This document shows, in pieces, positions 34,246 through 43,701 of a stretch of 64,000 nucleotides of DNA. A program made the position numbers and the translations under genes. The notes under the pieces were generated by a model. That model saw nothing but the letters and a program-made list of their open reading frames with translations. It was not told where the DNA came from and did not search any database. This stretch comes from an uncultured Bacteroidota bacterium. GTDB taxonomy: Bacteria > Bacteroidota > Bacteroidia > Chitinophagales > Chitinophagaceae. The stretch covers positions 1 through 64,000 of the forward strand of contig CAIVEW010000012.1 in assembly GCA_903905065.1 (NCBI GenBank). Reading direction: 5' to 3'. The stretch's first letter is position 1; every line of letters starts with the position of its first letter.

Positions 34246-35067
34246 TTATTTATGTGCTATAAAAATGGGTAGTTTATGATCTTGTATGACCTCGGTAATA
34301 AAACTCTTTTTAAAAAATTCCGATAACATAGTACGTCCGTAGGCACCCGTGACCAATATGGAATGGCCATTGTCTGCCAGCCAGGTATTGAAGAACTTTT
34401 TCTGCTCCAGTTCTAGCTTACTGATACTGATGTCTTTGAAATGACAGGCTGTAAGTTCTTTTATATACCCTTCCTCCGGTACTGGTTTGTTCGTGGTTGT
34501 AGCCGATACGAGTACGGTTTTAAGGCTCGTTAGTTCGGGAAGCAAATACGCAAACTGTTTGATTGCAAAAACGGAGGATTCACTGCCATCATAGGCGAGT
34601 ATGACATTGTTCGGGAAATGATAGTGTTCGGGCACTAGCACTACGGGGCATTCGGCCTTGTGCAGAGCATTTTCGATGTAGTCCTCTTGTGTATCTTTAC
34701 CAAGGTTTTCATAAAAGAGTTCACTGCTTAGCACAAGCAAGTCGGCAAACCTGGATTCGTCCTTTACTTCAGAAATTACATGGCGGTCCAGGTCCGGGTG
34801 CAAATGGTATTTTATCCCATACTTTTCGCATTCAGACTTGAAACGGCGGATGTTTTCCAATACAATGCCCGTGTCTTCGTAAGCGATGTCGGTATAGTAT
34901 ATCGGCCCGCTCAGGCCACCAAGAGAATACAGTAGTTCTGCATAGTCAACTACGGGTAAAAAGACACCGGTTACCACTATGGGCGCTTTTTCATTTAGCC
35001 GGCGGACAAATGCAAATGCTCCTTCAGAAAAATGATGGCCGTCGAAAACAACAATTACCTTTTTCAT
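34246..35067 (-). CDS. Universal stress protein, two-domain
   Basis: A 273-residue cytoplasmic protein made of two Usp-fold halves. The first opens KKVIVVFDGHHFSEGAFAF, the second VILAYDGSESSVFAIKQFAYL at about residue 157. The C-terminal half ends ILVTGAYGRTMLSEFFKKS, a degenerate form of the GxxGxGS nucleotide site. It is three bases downstream of the L,D-transpeptidase gene and likely co-transcribed. Usp proteins of this kind rise under starvation, stress or low oxygen. Its neighbours fit a stress-induced operon, but no regulator site was identified. Confidence 0.85.
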   Translation of the reverse strand: MKKVIVVFDGHHFSEGAFAFVRRLNEKAPIVVTGVFLPVVDYAELLYSLGGLSGPIYYTDIAYEDTGIVLENIRRFKSECEKYGIKYHLHPDLDRHVISEVKDESRFADLLVLSSELFYENLGKDTQEDYIENALHKAECPVVLVPEHYHFPNNVILAYDGSESSVFAIKQFAYLLPELTSLKTVLVSATTTNKPVPEEGYIKELTACHFKDISISKLELEQKKFFNTWLADNGHSILVTGAYGRTMLSEFFKKSFITEVIQDHKLPIFIAHK

Positions 35068-35070
35068 TTT

Positions 35071-36390
35071 TTATTTTTTAGCAGTTAGGAATAAATGATA
35101 CACATCGTTATAATAGGTGACGACTCCGGTATGTTCGTCAGCCGTAGAGTAGATTACAAATACAGGCACCGGTTTTTCCAATGGGATATTGACAGGTTTC
35201 TCGTCTCTGATGCATGAGTCCAGGAAAGCCCGGTCCAGCTTGCCATTGAGTAGCATACTACCCAGATCTTCGGCTTGCTCAACACGTATACAGCCGTGGC
35301 TTCTGAAACGGTAATCTGACTTGAATATGCCTTTCTCATTGGTGTCGTGCAAGTAAACGCCAAAGGGCGAAGTCAGATCAAATTTTATGATGCCCAGGGA
35401 ATTGTCGCAGCCTGTTGATTGCCGCAGGCGGTAAGGGAAGTAGGTCTTAGTAAACGAATGCCAGTTCAGCGAAATAGGATCAACTATGTTCCCTTTACTG
35501 TCGAGTACCTGCATGTTTTCTTTGTCTATGAGCGCAAGTGATTTTTTATATTTCGGCACAAGTTCCTTTAATGCAATGTCCGTAGGTACATTCCAGTATG
35601 GGTAGAGGATGATCTGTCGGCAAGAAGCATCAAAGCGTGGCGTCCTTTTCGAGGGCTTTCCAACGATCATTTTCGAGAACAGCTTTTCCGTATCATGCTC
35701 GTAGTACTTCAGTGTTGCGGAGGGTATATTGACAACTATGAACCGCTGAAAATCGAAATGATGCATCCACCTGTAGAAGTTCATGGCGATGGCAACTTTG
35801 CTTGTCTTTGCAACATCGTTCTTAAGGATCTGCGTTTTAATTTCGTTCTTATAAACAAGGTATTCCGGGCTCGCTGGCTCCAGTGAATTGAGAAAGCCAA
35901 GGAGCTGGCCGGGTGTTGAAAGCCTGGCCAGGGTAGACACTAATTGGTCGTTGTCCTTAGACGCGAATTTTTCAGACCATTCGTCGTACTTCATCCAACT
36001 GCCGGTGCCGCGGCCCTGGAATAAGTCCTTGCAATAAGCTATAGCGGCGTCGGTAAATAACATATCCAGCTTTGTCAAACTGAGGCTGTCGCCTGCCTTC
36101 GTCTGCCAGGTCGCACTCACGGTGATCAGGTCATCGTACCGGTAGTCGTGTTTATCAAGGCTGGAATAAGCGGCGCTGTCAAGCTTTTGCAGCAATATTG
36201 CACGCATCTCGCCGGCCTGGGCAGATGGTAAAAGCCAAAACAGCCGTTGATGACATGCTGCATAAAAATTATCGACGAGTGCGGGGTAATACAGAGCCGC
36301 ATCCCCGGGACTATAGGCAAAAGTTTTGGCGTTAAAAAGCATGCCAGGAATGAGCCAGGTTATAAGCGATATTTGATGCAGCGTCTTCAT
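35071..36390 (-). CDS. L,D-transpeptidase (YkuD domain)
   Basis: A 439-residue exported protein with signal peptide (about residues 1-25). The YkuD active site is visible near the C-terminus: HDTNEKGIF with His348, then FRSHGCIRV with catalytic Cys367. The ~270-residue N-terminal part resembles the domain that precedes YkuD in YcbB/LdtD-like proteins. The enzyme would form 3-3 cross-links in peptidoglycan or attach proteins to it, typically in stationary phase or envelope stress. It lies in an operon between an SDR gene (13 bases upstream) and a Usp gene (3 bases downstream). Confidence 0.92.
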   Translation of the reverse strand: MKTLHQISLITWLIPGMLFNAKTFAYSPGDAALYYPALVDNFYAACHQRLFWLLPSAQAGEMRAILLQKLDSAAYSSLDKHDYRYDDLITVSATWQTKAGDSLSLTKLDMLFTDAAIAYCKDLFQGRGTGSWMKYDEWSEKFASKDNDQLVSTLARLSTPGQLLGFLNSLEPASPEYLVYKNEIKTQILKNDVAKTSKVAIAMNFYRWMHHFDFQRFIVVNIPSATLKYYEHDTEKLFSKMIVGKPSKRTPRFDASCRQIILYPYWNVPTDIALKELVPKYKKSLALIDKENMQVLDSKGNIVDPISLNWHSFTKTYFPYRLRQSTGCDNSLGIIKFDLTSPFGVYLHDTNEKGIFKSDYRFRSHGCIRVEQAEDLGSMLLNGKLDRAFLDSCIRDEKPVNIPLEKPVPVFVIYSTADEHTGVVTYYNDVYHLFLTAKK

Positions 36391-36403
36391 GGGTGAATTA
36401 TGG

Positions 36404-37156
36404 TTACCTGGCTACCAGGCCGCCGTCTATTACCAGTTCAGCACCCGTCGTGTACGTCGACTCATCCGAAGCGAGATACAAAGCGCCGTAGGCTATTTCC
36501 ATAGCATTGCCGATCCTGCCAAGCGGACACATAGCTTTCATCATTTCTTTGCCGGCATCGGTAGATACCATATCCTCTGTCATCGGTGTTAGTACTCCGC
36601 CCGGATGAATGGAATTAACGCGTATTTTAAAAGGAGCCAGTTCTACGGCCATGTCTTTGGTCAGTAAGCGTAAACCACCCTTTGATGCGGTATAAGCCGG
36701 GCCGTTGCCGCCTACCAGTCCCGCAATTGAGGATATATTGACAATAGATCCTGCTCCGTTCTTTTTCATGTAAGGAATACAAGCTTTCGCCCCCAGGAAT
36801 GGGCCGGTAAGATTTATGGCAATTACCTTATCCCACAGTTCTTTCGAAGTTTGCTCAGTTGTAGAGTAGCCTGGATAAATGCCCGCATTATTGATCAGGA
36901 TATCAACTCGGCCAAAGGCAGCGAGGGTTTTGTCAACTACCCGCTGCCAATCCTCCGCCGATGTTACGTCGTGCTTGCAGTAGTCTATGGACAACCCCGA
37001 TTTCATTGCGTCTGCAACCCATGAGGCAAGCTTTTCGCCCTGGATATCTGTTGCCATTACCTTTGCACCGTGTTCTGCAAATAGCTTTGCTTCAGCAGCA
37101 CCCATACCGCCCGCAGCGCCTGTTATTATTGCCACTTTGTTTTGTAACCTTTTCAT
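36404..37156 (-). CDS. Short-chain dehydrogenase/reductase (SDR)
   Basis: A 250-residue classical SDR. The NAD(P) motif TGAAGGMG lies at residues 12-19, NNAG near 90, the catalytic Ser in NISSIAG, and YTASKGG with Tyr and Lys. An Asp in MATDIQG after the second strand suggests NAD+ preference. The C-terminal YTTGAELVIDGGLVAR is typical of the 3-oxoacyl-ACP reductase or cyclopentanol dehydrogenase group; the substrate is unknown. The frame is open 32 codons upstream; ATG 37156 starts the family N-terminus. It is the first gene of an operon with the L,D-transpeptidase and Usp. Confidence 0.9.
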   Translation of the reverse strand: MKRLQNKVAIITGAAGGMGAAEAKLFAEHGAKVMATDIQGEKLASWVADAMKSGLSIDYCKHDVTSAEDWQRVVDKTLAAFGRVDILINNAGIYPGYSTTEQTSKELWDKVIAINLTGPFLGAKACIPYMKKNGAGSIVNISSIAGLVGGNGPAYTASKGGLRLLTKDMAVELAPFKIRVNSIHPGGVLTPMTEDMVSTDAGKEMMKAMCPLGRIGNAMEIAYGALYLASDESTYTTGAELVIDGGLVAR

Positions 37157-37330
37157 GACTTTGTTGTTTATGATTTTATGATAAAGCAAAACTAGGCTTG
37201 CATAGCCGTGATCCCGCTGACAGCGGTCATATCGAAAAATGAGAGTGATCACCCCTTAGATATAACTACCGAAGCACTGCTGTAAGACGATGGTCAGCAA
37301 GGCCGATATTATCCGCTCGATTCAGCAGTG

Positions 37331-38641
37331 TTAACTCATTCCCCCGGACTTAACCATTTGTCCAAACCGTTCATAATAGGCCTTGTCGAGCATTTCGCGG
37401 TGCTGCGGATGTGCGATGCTGATCAGCAGTTTGGCGCGCTGGTCCATGTTTTTGCCATAGAGGTTTACAACACCGTATTCTGTTGCTACATAGTGAACGT
37501 GCCCCCGGGTAGTCACAACTCCCGCACCTTGTTTCAGAAACGGGACGATCCGGGAAATGCCGTTTTTGGTGGTAGAAGGCATCCCTATTACTGGTTTTCC
37601 CCCTTCTGACAACGATGCGCCGCGCATGAAATCCATCTGGCCGCCGATCCCGGAATATTGGTAAGCGCCTATTGAGTCTGCGCAGATCTGGCCGGTAAGG
37701 TCTATTTCTATTGCGCTGTTAATAGCTACGGCCTTGGGGTTTCTGCGGATGATATCCGAGTCGTTGACGAAGGCAACATCCATGCAGTTTACATCTGGAT
37801 TGTTGTCTACAAAGTCGTAGATCTTTTTTGTACCGAGTATGAACGTGCTGACTATTTTGCCTCGCTGAATCGTTTTGTGTTCGTTGGTTATGACACCCTT
37901 TTCTACAAGTGGAAGAATGCCGTCGGAGAACATTTCCGAATGTATTCCAAGTCCTTTGTGATTTACGAGGCATTTCAGCACGGCATCGGGCACGGCGCCC
38001 ACGCCCATTTGCAGTGTGGCGCCATCGTCTATTAGTCCGGCTATATGTGCGCCTATCCCGTCCGTGACATCGTCCGTTTTTGAGGCGTAGTCTACTTCTA
38101 TCAGTTCGCTCTCCTGCCATACTGCGGCGGCAAAAGAGGAGATTGGGATAATGCCATCGCCCAGCACGCGTGGCATTTTTGAGTTTATTTGCGCAATAAC
38201 GGTGCGCGCATTACGCACGGCGCTCAGTGCTGCATCCACGGAGGTCCCCAGGCTACAGTATCCATGTTTGTCAGGTGGTGATACCTGTATCAACGCCACA
38301 TCTATCGGGAGTATTTTTTTATCGAATAGCTGGGGTATCTCGCTAAGAAATACGGGGATGTACCCGCCGTATTCGCTGTTGGCCCAATCCCTTACATTAC
38401 CCGATACGAACAGGGAATTTAAGTAGAAGCTTTCCAGCACTTTGGGGTGGTTCCAGTCTATGTTGCCATAGGTGCTGATCGATGTGAGTTCAACATCGCT
38501 TATGGTGCCTGCCCTTGCCAGCAAGGCGTTAATAAGAATGACAGGGGTAGCAGCGCTTCCGTGAATAAATACACGGTCTCCGCTTTTTACAAGCATTACC
38601 GCTTCCTCTGCCGTTGTATAATTAAGTGCCATAATCTTCAT
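37331..38641 (-). CDS. Acetyl-CoA hydrolase/transferase family protein
   Basis: A 436-residue cytosolic CoA-transferase of the family that includes succinyl-CoA:acetate CoA-transferase and 4-hydroxybutyrate CoA-transferase. The N-terminal part has GDRVFIHGSAATP; the active-site Glu is Glu236 in GLGIHSEMFSDG, which forms the CoA thioester. The C-terminal GGQMDFMRGASLS and RGHVHYVATEYG blocks are complete. It would move CoA between short-chain acids, linked to acetate handling and energy spilling under low oxygen. It lies 19 bases downstream of a Usp gene and 174 bases upstream of the SDR operon. Confidence 0.9.
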   Translation of the reverse strand: MKIMALNYTTAEEAVMLVKSGDRVFIHGSAATPVILINALLARAGTISDVELTSISTYGNIDWNHPKVLESFYLNSLFVSGNVRDWANSEYGGYIPVFLSEIPQLFDKKILPIDVALIQVSPPDKHGYCSLGTSVDAALSAVRNARTVIAQINSKMPRVLGDGIIPISSFAAAVWQESELIEVDYASKTDDVTDGIGAHIAGLIDDGATLQMGVGAVPDAVLKCLVNHKGLGIHSEMFSDGILPLVEKGVITNEHKTIQRGKIVSTFILGTKKIYDFVDNNPDVNCMDVAFVNDSDIIRRNPKAVAINSAIEIDLTGQICADSIGAYQYSGIGGQMDFMRGASLSEGGKPVIGMPSTTKNGISRIVPFLKQGAGVVTTRGHVHYVATEYGVVNLYGKNMDQRAKLLISIAHPQHREMLDKAYYERFGQMVKSGGMS

Positions 38642-38659
38642 TATTTAATGGTGATTGAT

Positions 38660-39067
38660 CTAGGGGATAATGAGTACCGGTTTGGAGCTGTTTAGCAGCA
38701 GGTGATTTGCCACTGCGCCAAGTCTTCTGTTGCCCAGCAGATTTTTACTATGGTTGCCGATAACCAAAAGGTCATAGTCCATGTGTGAAAGAATGTCGTC
38801 TATTTTTCCTCTCGGGATACCATGATCTTCGATATAGCGTATGTCTTTTCCCAGATACTGAATGGCGAGGTTTTTAAGTTCGCTGCTGTCGTTTTCCAGG
38901 TCTTCATTGAGCTGTGGTTCGAAACCTGTACCTCCGGTAAATAATGCGTCATTGGTAATATGGATCACTGTTATTTTAGGGGCCTTAATTTCCTTTAATA
39001 GATTTTGCGATGCAACCAAAACCTGTTTGGCGTTGGAGGAATAGTCAAGGCAGAGAACGATTTGCAT
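38660..39067 (-). CDS. Universal stress protein, single domain
   Basis: A 135-residue Usp (141 if an upstream ATG at 39085 is used). It opens QIVLCLDYSSNAKQVL and ends VIGNHSKNLLGNRRLGAVAN, followed by KPVLIIP. The nucleotide motif GxxGx9GS is partly degenerate (GNHS...LGAVA), so ATP binding is unsure. It lies 18 bases upstream of the CoA-transferase gene and is the first gene of that pair. Divergent from the mla operon. Confidence 0.85.
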   Translation of the reverse strand: MQIVLCLDYSSNAKQVLVASQNLLKEIKAPKITVIHITNDALFTGGTGFEPQLNEDLENDSSELKNLAIQYLGKDIRYIEDHGIPRGKIDDILSHMDYDLLVIGNHSKNLLGNRRLGAVANHLLLNSSKPVLIIP

Positions 39068-39170
39068 AGTATGATTTTTATTCAAAAGTAGCCTGCGGCC
39101 TCACCCTCAGCCATGATGAGGATTTGCCTTAAAACTGATTGTTGTCATAATATGAGATGGCCCCGCTGGA

Positions 39171-39178
39171 TACTTTTG
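39171..39178 (+). promoter_or_regulatory. -7 box TACTTTTG of the mla operon
   Basis: A perfect TAnnTTTG element 32 bases before the MlaE ATG. Confidence 0.55.
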
Positions 39179-39209
39179 ATGAAATTATTAATGCGTCTTT
39201 TTTGAGCTA

Positions 39210-40004
39210 ATGGCCACTGAACAAAATACCAAAACTGTTTTCTCCAAGGGGCTGGATGAGTTTTTCTCCGGGATGGCTGAGCTGGCTCAATTCTCCGTCA
39301 ACGTATTCCGGGAAGGGATCAGGCCGCCGTATGAGTTCAAAGAGGTAATGAATCAATGTTATGAGATAGGGATAAAGTCGTTTGTACTGGTGGGGGTTAC
39401 TGCATTTATCCTTGGGTTAGTGCTCGTGATGCAGTCCAGGCCTACAATGATCGAGTTTGGCGCGGGTTCTTATTTGCCAGCGATGTCTTCTATTTCTATT
39501 GTTCGGGAGATCGGCCCGCTGGTTACTGCGCTGATCTGCGCTGGCAAAATAGGCTCAGGGATAAGCGCGGAACTCGGCTCGATGAAGGTGACGGAACAAA
39601 TAGATGCCATGGAAGTATCCGGCACTAATCCCTTCAAGTACCTGGTGGCAACCAGGATTTTGGCTACAACGCTTATGATACCGATACTTACTGTTTATGC
39701 TGATTTTATATCGCTCATAGGTGCATTTACAGGGTCCAATATCAAGGATGATGTGAATGTTCGTTTCTATTTCAACCGCGTGTTTGAAGCGCTGCATTAC
39801 ACGGATGTCATTCCTTCGTTTACAAAGACCTTCTTTTTCGGGTTTACTATCGGCTTGGTGGGTTGTACAAAAGGCTACAACTCAAAAAAAGGCACTGAGG
39901 GCGTGGGCAAGGCCGCAAATATATCGGTTGTTGTATCTATGGTCGGGGTTATCATTATCGATATGGTTGTCACTCAAATAACGTCAATGCTCGGTTATTT
40001 ATGA
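39210..40004 (+). CDS. mlaE: MlaE-type ABC transporter permease
   Basis: A 264-residue inner-membrane permease of the MCE/Mla lipid-transport system, with five to six hydrophobic segments. It has the family blocks LGLVLVMQSRPTMIEFGA, REIGPLVTALICAGKIGSGI and LGSMKVTEQIDAMEVSG. It works with the ATPase (overlapping next gene) and the MCE protein to move phospholipid between inner and outer membranes. Its stop overlaps the ATPase start by four bases (ATGA), a sign of coupled translation. No mlaB or mlaC gene is nearby, as is usual in Bacteroidota. Confidence 0.92.
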   Translation: MATEQNTKTVFSKGLDEFFSGMAELAQFSVNVFREGIRPPYEFKEVMNQCYEIGIKSFVLVGVTAFILGLVLVMQSRPTMIEFGAGSYLPAMSSISIVREIGPLVTALICAGKIGSGISAELGSMKVTEQIDAMEVSGTNPFKYLVATRILATTLMIPILTVYADFISLIGAFTGSNIKDDVNVRFYFNRVFEALHYTDVIPSFTKTFFFGFTIGLVGCTKGYNSKKGTEGVGKAANISVVVSMVGVIIIDMVVTQITSMLGYL

Positions 40005-40774
40005 TGGATGCGATACCACATATCGTACCTGAAAGGCAAGTTGAGCCACCGGCAATAGAGATATCTCATTTGCAAAAGGCGTTCGGGAGCAAGGTAGTGC
40101 TCAGCGATTTCAACCTGACCATCAATAATGGGGAGACTGTGGTGGTGATGGGGAAGTCGGGAATTGGGAAGACAATATTGATAAAGTGTATTATAGGCCT
40201 CATAAAGCCTGACGGCGGCAAGATGCTCGTGTTTGGCAAAGACATTTCCAAACTTGATCATCGCGAACTGGATGACCTCCGCATGCGCATCGGGTTCGTT
40301 TTCCAAAGTAGTGCCTTGTACGACTCTATGACGGTTCGGGAGAACCTTGAGTTTCCCCTCAGGCGCGATCGGCGCAAAAGGATCACGGAGAATATTGACG
40401 ACCTTGTGAGAGAAGCCTTAAGAAATGTGGGGCTGGAAAATGCCATCGACCTTATGCCTTCAGAATTGTCCGGTGGTATGAGGAAGCGTATCGGCATCGC
40501 AAGGGGCCTTATACTGAAGCCCGAGATCGTGCTCTATGATGAGCCTACTACAGGATTGGATCCCATTACTTCGGAAGAAATAACCCAGCTGATCTTAAGC
40601 TTGCAGCAAAAATATAAGACCACGTCCATCATTATTACCCATGACGTGGATCTGGCAAGGGAGGCCGCCAATCGTATCGTGTTTTTGGCCAAAGGCGTGG
40701 CATATGTGCAGGGTACTTACGACGAGCTGATTCACAATGAGGACCCGGAAATAAAGCATTTTTTCAAACGATAA
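40001..40774 (+). CDS. mlaF: MlaF-type ABC transporter ATP-binding protein
   Basis: A 257-residue ATPase of the Mla system. Walker A is GKSGIGKT (residues 51-58); the Q-loop is FVFQSSAL; the signature is LSGGMRKRIGIA; Walker B is EIVLYDEPTTGLD; and the switch His is in IIITHD. All catalytic elements are intact. It starts inside the last codons of mlaE and ends 10 bases before the MCE-domain gene. It supplies energy for phospholipid transport; no further domain is present. Confidence 0.94.
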   Translation: MMDAIPHIVPERQVEPPAIEISHLQKAFGSKVVLSDFNLTINNGETVVVMGKSGIGKTILIKCIIGLIKPDGGKMLVFGKDISKLDHRELDDLRMRIGFVFQSSALYDSMTVRENLEFPLRRDRRKRITENIDDLVREALRNVGLENAIDLMPSELSGGMRKRIGIARGLILKPEIVLYDEPTTGLDPITSEEITQLILSLQQKYKTTSIIITHDVDLAREAANRIVFLAKGVAYVQGTYDELIHNEDPEIKHFFKR

Positions 40775-40784
40775 TCTATTAAAG

Positions 40785-41762
40785 ATGGACAAAGCATTAA
40801 GGAAAAATATTTTGCTCGGTTTTTTTGTGCTTGTGGGTATGATCCTGTTTATAGCCGGGATATTCCTCGTGGGTTCAAAGAATGAAATGTTTAGCAAGAC
40901 ATTTCCGGTATCTGCAAAGTTTACGAATGCTACGGGGCTCAAACCCGGCAGTAATATTCGCTATAACGGCGTTAAAGTGGGTATCGTAAAATCGGTGGAG
41001 CTGATCAATGATACAGTTGTGCAGGTAGATATGCAGATCGAGGAGAGCAAGCGACACTTTATTCTCTCCACGGCCGTAGCAGCAATAGCCTCCGACGGGC
41101 TGATGGGGGATAAGATCGTGAATATTTCTGCCGGCAAAGGCGTGGGCGTCGAGGTGCACAATGGTGATCTTTTGCAGGCAAACAATCCACTAAATACGGA
41201 CAAGGTATTGCTGACATTAAGCCAATCGAACGAGAACATAAGAATTATCACAGAAAATCTGAAGACGCTGACAACAGATATAAACTCAAATAACGGGCCC
41301 GTGCAGTTGCTGTATAAAGACGGGGCTATGGCGCAGAATCTAAAGCAGTCATTTGGTAACCTGGATGCTATTACCAACAAGGTATTGGATGTGAGTTCCT
41401 CTTTGAAGGACATCACTTCGCAAATACAGCACGGCAACGGCGCGCTGGGCACATTAATTAATGACACATCTTTATCGAGGAACCTCTCCTATACTATGTC
41501 GAAGCTAAAAGAAACTTCAGATGCGTTGAATACAGCGTCTGGTAAACTGTCCGAAACTATAGATCATGCGAACACCGGAAAAGGAACATTGAATATGTTA
41601 CTGACTGATACCGCTTTTTCTGCGACAGTGCAGCAGAGTATGACCAACATAAAGAGCGCGTCAAAGGGACTGGATGAGGATATGGAAGCGTTGAAACACA
41701 ACTTTCTTACCAAGGGCTATTTTCGTAAACAGGCGAAGAAGGAGCGGAAAGAAGCGAAGTGA
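40785..41762 (+). CDS. mlaD: MlaD/MCE domain protein
   Basis: A 325-residue periplasm-facing protein, anchored by one N-terminal helix (about residues 8-29, LLGFFVLVGMILFIAGIFLVG). The MCE domain follows (about 35-125, with FTNATGLKPGSNIRYNGVKVG). Then there is a long helical, coiled-coil-like region (about 140-310) and a Lys-rich tail. MCE proteins form hexameric rings that carry lipid. The helical extension is longer than in E. coli MlaD and resembles the YebT/PqiB-like or mycobacterial Mce needle helices. It is the third gene of the operon. Confidence 0.9.
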   Translation: MDKALRKNILLGFFVLVGMILFIAGIFLVGSKNEMFSKTFPVSAKFTNATGLKPGSNIRYNGVKVGIVKSVELINDTVVQVDMQIEESKRHFILSTAVAAIASDGLMGDKIVNISAGKGVGVEVHNGDLLQANNPLNTDKVLLTLSQSNENIRIITENLKTLTTDINSNNGPVQLLYKDGAMAQNLKQSFGNLDAITNKVLDVSSSLKDITSQIQHGNGALGTLINDTSLSRNLSYTMSKLKETSDALNTASGKLSETIDHANTGKGTLNMLLTDTAFSATVQQSMTNIKSASKGLDEDMEALKHNFLTKGYFRKQAKKERKEAK

Positions 41763-41849
41763 AAAGGTGAATGATGTTAGTGTTGAAACGAAAGGGATCT
41801 GGCGCGATTAATTCGGATATTATAACTGTAAATTGCTGCAGCTCATTGG

Positions 41850-42383
41850 TTAGTGCAGTTTCGGAATGTCTAGCGTTGCCATGACCTTGTCTATATAATC
41901 CAGGCTTTTGATGGAGTTGCCTTTCCGGTAGAGAAAGAAGAATTGAATCTCTTTCTTGCGCTGGTGAATAAAGTAGATCAGACATCTGTCAAACTGTGGG
42001 AGATACGCTCTTGTCTCAATGTGGAGGACAACAGCATGATCTGGATAATATTGCGATCGCCGACACTCCACCAATTTCAATGTTGAGTCTTCCTGCAACT
42101 TCTGTAGTTGGTCCTCAAGACCTTTCCTGGAACAATCAAGGTAGCTATTTACATCCTTAAAGGTCGTTTCCCTTGCACTAACCATTAGTGCCAGTTCCGA
42201 TGCCGTGTCAATATATATCAGGAAGGTGTCATTGTCATTCTCTGTTTGAAATAGTCCCGCTGGAAGCATTAGCTCATAGTTCAGTGGCTTATTAATTACT
42301 TTTTGCTGAGCAAAGGAATAAGTTGCAACGCCTGTCAACATCAACAGCAGGGTCGTTCTTATGAAGGTTGGAAGACTTTTCAA
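41850..42383 (-). CDS. Hypothetical secreted protein
   Basis: A 177-residue protein with signal peptide (about residues 1-25, ending TYSFAQ). The mature part has alternating beta and helix patterns, two separate Cys residues and a C-terminal IDKVMATLDIPKLH. I do not recognise the family; the size and style resemble DUF4251- or PsbP-like small secreted proteins, but this is weak. It stands alone, convergent with the mla operon. Confidence 0.65.
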   Translation of the reverse strand: MKSLPTFIRTTLLLMLTGVATYSFAQQKVINKPLNYELMLPAGLFQTENDNDTFLIYIDTASELALMVSARETTFKDVNSYLDCSRKGLEDQLQKLQEDSTLKLVECRRSQYYPDHAVVLHIETRAYLPQFDRCLIYFIHQRKKEIQFFFLYRKGNSIKSLDYIDKVMATLDIPKLH

Positions 42384-42570
42384 GTAAATCGTAGTTAAAC
42401 AATTGCTGGCAAAGATAATCGTATCCTGGTGATCAATGAATGACCGTCGTCAGTCCCGCGAATGATGTTTACTTACTATCAATTCGATGAAAGTCACCTT
42501 TGAAAGTGATGTCGATCATGAATTGAGCGATTGTCTTCAGGTACTTTTGAAAATTCTAAAACTGATTATA

Positions 42571-43614
42571 ATGAAAAGGATATTGACATTGTTTTTTATA
42601 GCGTTGTTGCCGGCAAGTTTGACGCCTAATAGGGTAAAAGCGCAAGGGGATGTATATGTATCCTACCAGACGTTTTACGACGAACTATCGCCATATGGGC
42701 AATGGATCAGTGATCCGCAATATGGCTATGTCTGGGTACCGAATCTTGACGATGACTTCCGTCCGTATTTTACGGGCGGGCACTGGGTACTGACCGAATA
42801 TGGCAATACGTGGTACTCAGAGTATTCCTGGGGTTGGGCGTGTTTTCATTACGGGCGTTGGGTCTATAATGACTATTATGGATGGGTGTGGGTTCCCGGT
42901 TATGAATGGGGGCCGGGATGGGTAGCGTGGACATGGGGTGATGGGTTTTGCGGATGGGCGCCTTTGTATCCCGGGATCATCTGGGCTGGGGTAGGGTATA
43001 CCTGTCCCGATGACTGGTGGGTTTTTATGCATCCTCGTCACTTATACAAGCCGCGTTATTTAAACCATTGGCGCACAGACTTTATACATGGCCCGCAGCA
43101 CACCCATACCATACTGCAACGTTCTCATTTTGTAACAAACACCTATGAGGGTAATGGTTTAAAATATTTTGCCGGGCCGCGGGCTGAAGATGTATCGAAG
43201 GCCACCCACCAGCCGGTGCCGGTGTACCACCTCGAAAATGTTTCGGGCAAGGCTGCTGACCACATTAGCGGTAATGTATTGAGCAGCTATCATCCTGCCA
43301 GGATCGAGCAAACAAATAAAGATGGTAATAGCCCGGTGCCTACCCATGTGATGCCTGCATCACGTCCTGTGGGCAGGCCGGAAAATGTGCGGACAAACTG
43401 GGATCAACCCCGCCCTTTTAAAACAGAGATCCAGAAAGAGAATCCGGGCTGGAACAGGCCGTTTATCCGTAACTCACCGCCTTATGAGCCTGCTGAGCCT
43501 GTCCGTGAAAGGCCTGTTGCTCCGGCCCGCCAGCCGGAGTACCACAATCCACCAGTGAGGAGTAATCCTCCGACGCGTGCACCATCGCCCGCACCCGCAC
43601 CAAGACACAGATAG
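42571..43614 (+). CDS. DUF6600-type secreted protein (YxWVP repeats)
   Basis: A 347-residue protein with signal peptide (about residues 1-24, ending KAQG). Residues 25-170 contain repeated aromatic units (PYGQWISDPQYGYVWVP, WGWACFHYGRWVYNDYYGW, WVPGYEWGPGWVAW), the hallmark of DUF6600/FecR-linked proteins. The rest is Pro-, Arg- and Gln-rich, low complexity and probably disordered (ends PTRAPSPAPAPRHR). The frame is open 28 codons upstream, but only the internal ATG at 42571 opens a signal peptide. An exported envelope or surface protein; function unknown. Confidence 0.82.
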   Translation: MKRILTLFFIALLPASLTPNRVKAQGDVYVSYQTFYDELSPYGQWISDPQYGYVWVPNLDDDFRPYFTGGHWVLTEYGNTWYSEYSWGWACFHYGRWVYNDYYGWVWVPGYEWGPGWVAWTWGDGFCGWAPLYPGIIWAGVGYTCPDDWWVFMHPRHLYKPRYLNHWRTDFIHGPQHTHTILQRSHFVTNTYEGNGLKYFAGPRAEDVSKATHQPVPVYHLENVSGKAADHISGNVLSSYHPARIEQTNKDGNSPVPTHVMPASRPVGRPENVRTNWDQPRPFKTEIQKENPGWNRPFIRNSPPYEPAEPVRERPVAPARQPEYHNPPVRSNPPTRAPSPAPAPRHR

Positions 43615-43655
43615 TTTCAGCATCAGGATGTTAACAACGGGCGAATAAAAAAACC

Positions 43656-43685
43656 TTTGGCCGCATACTAAATAATCTAATTTTG
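43656..43685 (+). promoter_or_regulatory. Promoter TTTG-N18-TAATTTTG
   Basis: TTTG at 43656-43659 and TAATTTTG at 43678-43685, 18 bases apart. This is the closest full match in the window to the Bacteroidota consensus with both elements. It lies 16 bases before the ATG of the 43702 gene. Confidence 0.7.
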
Positions 43686-43701
43686 CATTAGTATCTTATA
43701 G

